Positions 1 to 6,700 of a DNA stretch of 8,764 bases are shown in pieces. Source of the stretch: REDI01 sp964586865 (GTDB lineage Bacteria > Myxococcota_A > UBA796 > GCA-2862545); contig CAZPJM010000210.1 in the NCBI GenBank assembly GCA_964586865.1, positions 1 to 8,764 on the forward strand. The letters are read 5' to 3'. A model generated the notes under the pieces. It worked only from the letters and a program-made list of their open reading frames with translations. It was not told the DNA's origin and did no database searches. The translations under genes and the position numbers were made by a program. Position 1 is the first letter of the stretch. The number at the start of each line of letters is the position of its first letter.

Positions 1-852
1 GAGGGCGCCGAGCTCGTCGAGCATGTGGGTGGCGTCGGAGAAGCGATCCTCGGGGCGGCGGGCGAGGGCCCGCAGGAGGAAGGCCTCGAGGTCCTCGCTG
101 ACCTCGGTGCGGTAGCCGCGGGGGCTCGGGACCTCGGCGCGCTTGACCCGGGCGAGGGTCTCGTCGCGGCTGCGGGCCTTGAAGAGGCGGCGTCCGGTGA
201 CGAGCTCGTAGAGGACGATGCCGAGGCTGAAGAGGTCGGATCGGCCTTCGAGACGCTTGCCGAGGACCTGCTCGGGGCTCATGTAGGCGTACTTGCCCCG
301 GATGGTCTCGTGCAGGGTGCTGGCCTGGAAGGCGGCGCGGCTGATCCCGAAGTCGGTGATCTTCACCTCGCCGGCGTAGCTGATCAGGATGTTCTGGGGC
401 GAGATGTCGCAGTGCACGATGCGCAGGGGCTCGCCGCGCTCGTCGGTGCGGTCGTGGGCGAAGGCGAGGGCCTTGAGGACCTCGGCGCCGATGAAGAGGG
501 CGAGGGGGATGGGGAAGGCGCCCTGGCCCTTGGCCCGGCTGATGAGCCTGGAGAGATCGAGGCCGTGGACGTACTCCATGGCCATGTAGTAGGTGCCCTC
601 GACCTGGCCGAGGTCGAAGACCTGCACGATGTTGACGTGCAGGAGCTGCACGGCGATGCGGGCTTCGTCGATGAAGAGACGCACGAACTCGTCGTCGCGG
701 GCCAGGTTGGGCAGGACCTTCTTGATGACGAGGATCTTCTCGAAGCCGGCCATGCCGTAGGCACGGGCGCGCCACACCTCGGCCATGCCCCCCGTCGCGA
801 TCTTCTCGAGGAGGTGGTAGTCGCCGAACGCCTCGGGATCCTGCCTCGTCAC
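1..852 (-). CDS. Hanks-type Ser/Thr protein kinase, N-terminal part (partial)
   Basis: The visible 284 residues are an almost complete eukaryotic-type kinase domain that would phosphorylate Ser/Thr on cytoplasmic targets. Seen: glycine-rich loop IATGGMAEVWRA (18-29), catalytic Lys44 in LVIKK, alpha-C Glu63 in DEAR, catalytic loop HCDISPQNIL (147-156) with Asp149 and Asn154, DFG 167-169, and MSPEQ (191-195) in the APE position. The usual HRD arginine is Cys148, so this is a non-RD kinase. The domain ends about where the window ends; any C-terminal sensor, TPR or membrane segment is outside. The GTG start at 852 was chosen because GGAGG (complement of 860-864) lies 7 bases upstream and the protein then begins MTRQDPEAFGDYHLLEKI, as kinases of this type usually do. 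In-frame GTGs at 903 and 912 lack such a site. It diverges from mazG. Substrate unknown. Confidence 0.93.
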   Translation of the reverse strand, partial: MTRQDPEAFGDYHLLEKIATGGMAEVWRARAYGMAGFEKILVIKKVLPNLARDDEFVRLFIDEARIAVQLLHVNIVQVFDLGQVEGTYYMAMEYVHGLDLSRLISRAKGQGAFPIPLALFIGAEVLKALAFAHDRTDERGEPLRIVHCDISPQNILISYAGEVKITDFGISRAAFQASTLHETIRGKYAYMSPEQVLGKRLEGRSDLFSLGIVLYELVTGRRLFKARSRDETLARVKRAEVPSPRGYRTEVSEDLEAFLLRALARRPEDRFSDATHMLDELGAL

Positions 853-859
853 GCAAGGG

Positions 860-864
860 CCTCC
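860..864 (-). promoter_or_regulatory. Shine-Dalgarno for the Ser/Thr kinase
   Basis: Read on the minus strand this is GGAGG, 7 bases before the GTG at 852-850. It decides the start in favour of this GTG over the in-frame GTGs further upstream (903, 912). Confidence 0.75.
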
Positions 865-886
865 GGGTGGGGGGGGGCCACCACAG

Positions 887-910
887 GGGGCCCCGTCGGG
901 CACGGGCCCC
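887..910. repeat. 7-bp inverted repeat, GGGGCCC / GGGCCCC
   Basis: GGGGCCC (887-893) can pair with GGGCCCC (904-910) across a 10-base loop. It lies about 35 bases upstream of the kinase start, so it would fall in or near the kinase 5' leader. The arms are pure G/C and the surrounding sequence is G/C homopolymer-like, so significance is low. Confidence 0.25.
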
Positions 911-945
911 ACGTCGGGGCCGCCCCACCCTCTACCGCCCCGAGG

Positions 946-967
946 CCGGACGGTCGACGCCGTCCGG
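946..967. repeat. 8-bp perfect inverted repeat, possible operator
   Basis: CCGGACGG (946-953) and CCGTCCGG (960-967) are exact reverse complements around a 6-base centre, TCGACG. The element sits mid-way between the divergent kinase and mazG genes, where an operator would be expected. There is no T tract, and no gene ends here, so a terminator is unlikely. In DNA this GC-rich, short GC palindromes arise by chance, so a regulatory role is only a guess. Confidence 0.4.
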
Positions 968-1101
968 GGCGCACCCCGCGACCGAGGCCCGGCAGCGCCC
1001 GGGCCGCCACCCCGATAGGCACGGCCCGACGGAGGTCCCTTGCGCACCCTACGGCCAGGCACCCGGGTCCTGGAGGACACGAAGGCGGGAGAGGCGGCGT
1101 C

Positions 1102-1896
1102 GTGAGCGCCATGGACGAGCTGCACGCCCTGGTGGCCACGCTGCGCGGGCCCGACGGCTGCCCGTGGGACCGGGCCCAGTCCCCCGAGACGATGCGGCGA
1201 CACCTCCTCGAGGAGGCCTTCGAGGTGGTGGAGGCCATCGACGCCGCCGATCCGGAGGCCCTCCGCAAGGAGCTGGGTGACCTCCTCTTCCTGGTGGTCC
1301 TGCTGACCCGGATGCACGAGGAGCAGGGCGACTTCACCCTCGACGGGGTGATCCGCGGGGTCCACGAGAAGATGGTCCGCCGGCACCCGCACGTCTTCGG
1401 GGAGGAATCGGCCGAGGATCCGGCGTCGGTGGGCCGGCGGTGGGAGGCCATCAAGGCCCGGGAGCGCGGGGATGGGGCCTCGGCCCTGGACGGGGTGCCG
1501 CGGGCCCTGCCGGCCCTGCTCCGGGCGCACCGGGTGGGCGAGAAGGCGGCGGCGGTGGGCTTCGACTGGCCGGACGCGGCGGGCCCGCGGCGCAAGCTCG
1601 ACGAGGAGCTGGCGGAGCTGGACGCGGCCATCGACGCCGGCGATGCGGGGGCCATCGCCCACGAGCTGGGCGATGTGGGCTTCACGGTGGCCCAGCTCGG
1701 CCGCCACCTGCCCGGCACGGGCGCCGAGGACGCGCTCCGCGGGACGCTCCGCCGGTTCGAGGCCCGCTTCCGAGCCATGGAGGCCCAGGCGACCGATTCG
1801 GGCACCACCCTGCGCGACCTGGACGCCGAGGCCCTCGAGACCCTGTGGGGGCGCGCCAAGGCCCGCGAGCGCGACCTCGCCGAGGAGCCCGGATGA
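1102..1896 (+). CDS. mazG: Nucleoside triphosphate pyrophosphohydrolase MazG
   Basis: Hydrolyses canonical and aberrant (d)NTPs to NMP plus pyrophosphate in the cytoplasm; in E. coli it also influences (p)ppGpp levels. The product is 264 residues, close to E. coli MazG (263). Seen: N-terminal PDGCPWDRAQ (17-26) and two tandem MazG folds. Each keeps the Mg-binding pattern: EExxE at 37-41 with ExxD at 57-60, then EExxE at 168-172 with ExxD at 188-191. The linker motif RRHPHVFG (93-100) and GFDWPD (153-158) are also typical. The GTG at 1102 is preferred: GAGG at 1091-1094 is 7 bases upstream and no other start codon lies between 1076 and 1102 in frame. ATG 1111 (fourth codon) is the alternative. 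The stop overlaps the fxsA start as ATGA. No mazEF toxin-antitoxin genes are adjacent. Confidence 0.96.
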   Translation: MSAMDELHALVATLRGPDGCPWDRAQSPETMRRHLLEEAFEVVEAIDAADPEALRKELGDLLFLVVLLTRMHEEQGDFTLDGVIRGVHEKMVRRHPHVFGEESAEDPASVGRRWEAIKARERGDGASALDGVPRALPALLRAHRVGEKAAAVGFDWPDAAGPRRKLDEELAELDAAIDAGDAGAIAHELGDVGFTVAQLGRHLPGTGAEDALRGTLRRFEARFRAMEAQATDSGTTLRDLDAEALETLWGRAKARERDLAEEPG

Positions 1897-2414
1897 TCTG
1901 GAAGCTCGCCCTCCTGTTCACGGTGGTCCCGACCCTCGAGCTGGCCCTGCTCATCACCATCGGGGCCTGGCTCGGGGTGCTCCCCACCACCCTGATCGTC
2001 ATCCTCACCGGCTTCACGGGCGCCTGGCTGGCCAAGCGCGAGGGCCTGGGGGTGCTGCGCAAGCTCCGGGCCGATCTGGAGCGGGGCCTCCCCCCGGCGG
2101 GCCGCATCGTCGAGGGCGTGCTGGTCCTGGCCGGCGGCCTGCTCCTGGTCACCCCGGGGGTCATGACGGACGTGGTGGGCTTCAGCCTCATCATCCCCGT
2201 CACCCGCCGGCTCATCGCGCCGGTGGTCACCCGGTGGGCCGTCCGATGGTTCACCGGCGACCCCGAGGCCGCCAAGCGCGTGAACCTGCGCTTCGACGAC
2301 CCGCCCCCCGACGACGGGCCCCACGTCCGCCGGCCGGGCCGCCCCCCCGAGCCCACCGCCCCGCCCGAGGGCGAGCCCGGGCAGGATCCCCACTTCGACC
2401 ACCCGGTCCGCTGA
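1893..2414 (+). CDS. fxsA: FxsA-family inner-membrane protein
   Basis: The 173-residue product matches the FxsA family, named for E. coli FxsA, whose overexpression relieves F-plasmid exclusion of phage T7; its biochemical role is not known. Seen: hydrophobic segments at about 4-30 and 31-48, then a basic/amphipathic stretch KREGLGVLRKLRADLERG (48-65). A third hydrophobic segment at about 72-91 runs into the family hallmark TPGVMTDVVGF (87-97), followed by a fourth at about 98-115. The tail from about 135 is rich in Pro, Asp and Glu and probably cytoplasmic and disordered. The start ATG overlaps the mazG stop (ATGA) and has AGGAG at 1883-1887, 5 bases upstream, so the two genes are translationally coupled. 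Confidence 0.92.
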   Translation: MIWKLALLFTVVPTLELALLITIGAWLGVLPTTLIVILTGFTGAWLAKREGLGVLRKLRADLERGLPPAGRIVEGVLVLAGGLLLVTPGVMTDVVGFSLIIPVTRRLIAPVVTRWAVRWFTGDPEAAKRVNLRFDDPPPDDGPHVRRPGRPPEPTAPPEGEPGQDPHFDHPVR

Positions 2415-2450
2415 TCGCGCCCACCGCGACACGCGCGACGACCGGCCCCC

Positions 2451-2455
2451 GGAGG
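2451..2455 (+). promoter_or_regulatory. Shine-Dalgarno for the TPR-like gene
   Basis: GGAGG lies only 4 bases before ATG 2460, which is short. Another ATG at 2456 directly follows it but opens an out-of-frame Gly/Pro/Arg-rich shadow frame, so 2460 is taken as the true start. Confidence 0.6.
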
Positions 2456-2459
2456 ATGC

Positions 2460-2963
2460 ATGACCGAGGAACACCAGGCCCCCGCGTCCGAGCAGGAGGC
2501 CCTCGAGGCCCTGGGAGCGCGCTTCCTCCAGGCCCTGGCCGACAAGGATGCGGGCCGGCTGGACGATGCCGAGGACGCCCTGGCCGGCATCCTCAAGGAG
2601 GAGCCCCGCCTCCCCGAGCCCCGCATGGAGCTGGCGCGGATCCTCCTCGACACGGCGCGCCTCACCGACGCCGAGACCCACGCCCGCCTGGCCCTGGAGC
2701 ACCTGGAGGCCGGCGGCCGGTGCACCGACATGCTCCCCGAGGGCGTGGTCGAGGCCATGGCGCATGCCCTCCTGGCCGAGATCCTGCGCCGGCGCCTGGA
2801 GGAGGACGACGTGATCTTCGGCAGCCGGGAGCGCTTCGAGGCGATGCTCGCCGAGTCCAAGGCCCTGTTCGCCAAGGCCCACGCCCTGGACCCCTCGGAC
2901 GAGACGAGCAGCTACTACGCCTTCTTCCTGGGGGCGGAGGGCCACGGCGGCGAGAAGGCCTGA
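2460..2963 (+). CDS. Small TPR-like helical protein
   Basis: A 167-residue, strongly acidic, all-helical protein with no signal peptide or membrane segment, so probably cytoplasmic. Residues about 17-50 and 51-84 read as two TPR helix pairs: LADKDAGRLDDAEDALAGIL with the downstream P-x-x-P turn, then ELARILLDTARLTDAETHARLALEHL. A weaker third unit (about 124-156) ends in FAKAHALDPSDETSSYYAFFLG, again TPR-like. TPRs bind proteins, but the partner cannot be read from the sequence. It follows fxsA by 45 bases and is probably the last gene of the mazG run. Its stop faces the stop of the histidine kinase gene across 33 bases. I do not recognise an orthologue; a lineage-specific scaffold is the likeliest description. 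Confidence 0.82.
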   Translation: MTEEHQAPASEQEALEALGARFLQALADKDAGRLDDAEDALAGILKEEPRLPEPRMELARILLDTARLTDAETHARLALEHLEAGGRCTDMLPEGVVEAMAHALLAEILRRRLEEDDVIFGSRERFEAMLAESKALFAKAHALDPSDETSSYYAFFLGAEGHGGEKA

Positions 2964-2996
2964 TCGGGGGTGGGCCGGTGAGGGCCGCCCGAGGGG
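2964..2996. other. Convergent gap without clear terminator
   Basis: The TPR-like gene and the histidine kinase gene end tail to tail here. Only 4-bp GC stems could be formed (for example GGGC 2972-2975 with GCCC 2987-2990) and there is no T run on either strand. Termination may be Rho-dependent, or transcripts may overlap. Confidence 0.5.
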
Positions 2997-3725
2997 TCAG
3001 GCCCCGGGGGGCCAGGCCACCCGGAAGCACGCCCCGCCGAGCTCGCCCTGGTCGAGGGCGATGGTGCCGCCGGCCTCCTCGACCAGGGTCCGGGTGAGGT
3101 AGAGGCCCAGGCCCGTGCCCGCATCGCCCTTGGTGGTGAACCAGGGCTCGAAGAGCCGCTCGGCGACCGCGGGATCCACGCCCGGCCCGCCGTCCTCCAC
3201 CTCGAGCCAGGCCCCGGCCTCGCCGGCGCGGGTCCGCACGCACACGGGGGCCCCCTCGCGATCGGCCACCGCGTCGAAGGCGTTGCGCAGCAGGTTGACC
3301 ACCACCTGGCGGGCGGCCACCGGGCGCATCCGGACGGGGACGGCCGCTGGGAAGAGCTCCACGGCGAGCCGGACCCGGTGGGTGCGGGCCTGGCGGCGGA
3401 CCACCGGGTCGAGGGCGCGGATCTCGGCGTTCAGGTCGAGGGGGACGGGAGGCCCGCCATCGCGGCCGAAGCTGCCGTAGTAGCGGATCAGCGCCTCGAG
3501 GTGGGAGACCTGCTCCAGGACCCGGTGGGCCCCCTCGTCGCCGCCGGCGGCGCGGAGCTGGGCATCGGCCTTGAGGACGAAGAGCGGCTGGCGCAGCTCG
3601 TGGAGGAGCGTGGCGCTCAGGAGCCCCAGCTCGGAGAGCGAGGCGGCCCGCAGGGGCGGGTCGGACGACGGATCCTCGTCGCTCACGGCATCCCGGGGTG
3701 GCGCGGGCTCACCGGGAGCGCCCAT
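2997..3725 (-). CDS. Soluble sensor-type histidine kinase, no sensor domain
   Basis: A 242-residue two-component histidine kinase that would autophosphorylate and pass phosphate to an unseen response regulator. Seen: dimerisation/phosphoacceptor helix SATLLHELRQPLFVLKADAQ (37-56) with His42 in an NtrB-like HELRQP context. The ATPase domain has N box NLLRNAFDAV (144-153, Asn148), G1 DGGPGVD (178-184), F box LFEPWFTTK (191-199) and G2 GTGLGL (203-208). There is no membrane segment, PAS, GAF or HAMP; only about 35 Pro/Asp-rich residues precede the H box. The frame stays open upstream inside the lipoprotein gene, so the start is uncertain. ATG 3725 overlaps the lipoprotein stop by 17 bases; GTG 3686 is a shorter alternative. 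Neither has a strong ribosome site, which fits translational coupling to the lipoprotein gene. No response regulator is in the window. Confidence 0.9.
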   Translation of the reverse strand: MGAPGEPAPPRDAVSDEDPSSDPPLRAASLSELGLLSATLLHELRQPLFVLKADAQLRAAGGDEGAHRVLEQVSHLEALIRYYGSFGRDGGPPVPLDLNAEIRALDPVVRRQARTHRVRLAVELFPAAVPVRMRPVAARQVVVNLLRNAFDAVADREGAPVCVRTRAGEAGAWLEVEDGGPGVDPAVAERLFEPWFTTKGDAGTGLGLYLTRTLVEEAGGTIALDQGELGGACFRVAWPPGA

Positions 3726-6700
3726 TGTCCACGTGGACGGTGGCGGTGCAGGCATCGCCGGCGGTCCCATCGGCGTTCTCGGCCGTGACCCGGGCCGTGT
3801 AGGTGCCGTCGTCCACGATCCGGCCGGTGCCGTCCCGGCCGTCCCAGGAGACGGTGCCCACGGTGGGGGCCCCCCCGAGGGCGGTGCGGTGGAGGGCGAT
3901 CCGCTCGCCCTCGGCATCGAGGATCTCGAGCACCCAGGTGGCGACCCCGCGATCGGCGGTCACCGAGACGTCGGTGCTGTCGGCCTCGAAGCCGGTGCCA
4001 TCGTCGCCGTCGGGGCGGAAGGTGCCCGGGGTGGGCGCGCAGCGGGTGATGTCGGGGGCGATGGCGCTCACCTTGCCGAAGGTCACGACCGCGTCGGAGG
4101 CCGTGCCCGACCCGGCGCCGTCCAGGCGGTTGCCGGCGACGTCGGTGACGGTGCTGGCCAGGGTGAGGGTCCAGGCGCCGGCGGTGCCGTCCAGGGGGGG
4201 GTCGAACCAGACCTCGAGGGTGGTGTCGTCGTCGGTGAGGATCACCTCGTCCACGGCGCCGGCCACGGTGGCCGGGCCGGAGAGGCGCACGGCGGTCCGG
4301 CCCACGGTGTCGGGGTCCAGGGCCTCCGACAGCTCGAGGACGGCCAGATCGATGTCGCCATCGGCGTAGCCCCGCGGATCGGCCTGGAGCAGCCGCGGTC
4401 GGCGGTCATCGCCGGTGACGGTGTAGGTGGCGCGCCCGGCGGCCGCCCCGCCCGCGACCCAGGCGTGGACCGTGCCGGCGCCACCGGTGTCGGCAACCGT
4501 CAGGTCCAGGGAGAGCGAGCCGTCGCCGTGCCGGTCCAGGGTGAGCGACAGGCCCTGGCCCGTGGTGGTCACCGAGCCCAGCTCGCCCCGGTCGGCGCGC
4601 AGGTAGACGAGGCCGCCATCGGCCGGATCGCCATCGCAGGTGGTGGCGCCCTCGACCTCGAGGGTGGTGCTGCCGGTGCCCACGGCCAGACGGGTGTCGC
4701 CGAGGGCCAGCCGGATGGGGCCCACCGCCTCGCCGTCATCGGCGCCGATCCAGGCGGTGCGCCGGGCCTCGACCCCGCAGCCGTCGGCGTCGACCACGAG
4801 CCCCCACAGGTCGAAGGTGCCGGTGCGGGTCGTGGTGGCGCGGAGGGTGGAGGAGGTGCTCCGGACGACCTCGGTGCCCTCGAGCCACAGGGCGTAGCGG
4901 CTCGGCACGCCGCTGCCCGCGGTGCTCCCCGCGAAGGAGCCCACCACCGATGCCTCGACGCTGTCGTGGCAGACGATGGCGTCTTCGGTACCGCCGAAGG
5001 CGAGCTTCAGGTCGGGCCCGGTGGTCCCGCAGTCCTCGGCGACCACCAGGGTGCGGCTCGTCCCCGTGATGCCCGTGCCGGTGGCGGCGCGGACGATCTC
5101 GACGTCGGCGGGGTCGGTGAAGGTGAGCTCCCCCGTGGCCCGGCCGTCGACCATGGACAGGGTGGTCCGCGGAAAGGAGGCCCCCACCGCCGTGAGGCTG
5201 AGGGTGGCGTCCAGGGCGGCGGGGTTGCCGAAGCCGTCCAGGGCCACGACCGAGACGGGGACGGCCTGGTCCACCCAGCCCCAGGGGGCGCCCACGTCGA
5301 CGGCGAGGGTGTCGGGGGCGCCGGCGTCGACGGCGATGGGGGGGGCCACGCCGAGGGTCACGCCGGACTGGCGCGCCTGGAGGACGGCCTCGCCGGCGGC
5401 GGTGAGGGTGAGGGCGACGGTGACCGCGCCGTCCGCGCCCAGGACCGCGTGGTCGGGGGTGACGGGGGCACCGTCCACCACGAGGCCGATGCGGGGGTCG
5501 TCCTGGACCCGATAGCGGTTGCCCCAGGCGTCGTAGCCCACGAGGGTGACGTCGACGGACTCGCCGGCGGTGATCCGGGTGCGGGCCGGGGTCAGGCTCA
5601 CCCGGTCCAGATCGGCGTTGCGGACCGGGAAGACGGCGGAGGTGCCCTCGAGCCCCGCGCCCTCGGCCTGGAGCCGGGTCGCGTCGGTGGCGTCGAAGAG
5701 GGTGCAGGTGAAGGCGATCTGGCCGCGCTCCGCCGGCCCGTCCTCGCGACAGCGGGCGTTGCTGTCGTCGGGGGCGCCGAGCTGGATGGTGCCGGGGGGG
5801 AGCCGGTCGGCGGGGACGTCATTGCCGAAGCGGTCCAAGAGCTCCACCAGCACGTCGAAGGGCCGGCCGGCCTCGATGCCCTCGGACAGGTCGGAGGGGT
5901 CGACCCGCGGCACGAGCCGGTCGAGGGCGGCGGCGGTGACCTCGTACAGGCCGCTGCTCCCGGACAGGCCGTCGAGGGGGCTGCGGACCACCAGCGCAAC
6001 GCGGGGATCGGCGTCGGTGGGGACGACGGTGCACAGGGAGAAGGCGTCGCCCGGGGTGCAGCCGGTGAGGGAGACGTCGCCGATGGTGTCGGTGACGAGG
6101 AGATCCGCAGCCCGGCCCTCCCAGGCGGCCGTGTTGCCCCAGGCGTCCACCGGCACCACGGTGGCGGCGAGGGGCTCGCCGGCGGGGGTGGAGCGCCGGG
6201 CCACGTCGACCTGGAACCGGGAGACGGGCCCGGGCCGGACGTCGAAGGGGGCCGAGGCGAAGCGATCGACACCGAGGAGGACCTCGAGCTGCTGCTCGGG
6301 GCACTCGGGGGTGGCGGTGGCGCCGGTGAGGCGGAGGGAGACCTCGGTGATGCCCGCAAGATCCGGGAGCGCCACCGGGAAGGCATCGCCGCAGACGTCC
6401 ACGAGCAGGGCGTCCACGGGCACGACGGGGTCCTCCACCACGTTGCCGAACTGATCGAGGAGGGTGAGCCGGGACCGGACGATGCCGCCGGCCCCCACCG
6501 CGCCCTGCTCGTCCAGGTCCAGGAGGTCCACCAGGACGGTGTAGTCGGTGCCGGCCTGCCAGGAGATGTCCTCGGTGGCGGCGGTGACGTTGTCCTCGAG
6601 GGGGCGCACCGAGAGGAGCACGTCGCCGGGGCGGTCCACGGTGAGGGGCAGGGTGGCCCGCCCCACCAGGTCCAGCCGGCCCTCGAGGTGGACCCGGGTG

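Larger units (their letters stand above)
853..1101. other. Divergent intergenic region, kinase / mazG
   Basis: These 249 bases separate two divergent genes and must contain the promoters for both. I found no convincing -35/-10 pair and no sigma-54 element. A GG/GC pair around 1031-1043 has the wrong spacing. The region is very GC-rich and holds two inverted repeats (887-910 and 946-967) and a run of nine G at 869-877. No small ORF with a good ribosome site and no RNA gene was recognised. Confidence 0.6.

Noticed and set aside
1031..1043. Possible sigma-54 -24/-12 element upstream of mazG
   Set aside because: The GG and GC are one base too close and the flanking consensus (TGGCAC ... TTGC) is poor.
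25..1101. Upstream extension of the mazG frame by 359 codons
   Set aside because: This part is the codon-aligned antisense of the kinase gene plus the intergenic region, open for the same compositional reason. MazG homology begins at the GTG at 1102.
1102..2414. Anti-phage island suggested by MazG and FxsA names
   Set aside because: Both are widespread chromosomal families, no toxin, nuclease or mobile-element gene is nearby, and the layout looks like an ordinary operon.
849..2945. A 698-codon minus-strand open frame across mazG, fxsA and the TPR-like gene
   Set aside because: It is antisense to three well-supported genes, has a Ser/Arg/Gly-rich low-complexity translation and no recognisable domain.
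3727..3738. 12-bp perfect palindrome GTCCACGTGGAC one base before the histidine kinase ATG
   Set aside because: About two such palindromes are expected by chance in a window of this length, and this one encodes Val-His-Val-Asp of the lipoprotein. It is not supported as an operator.
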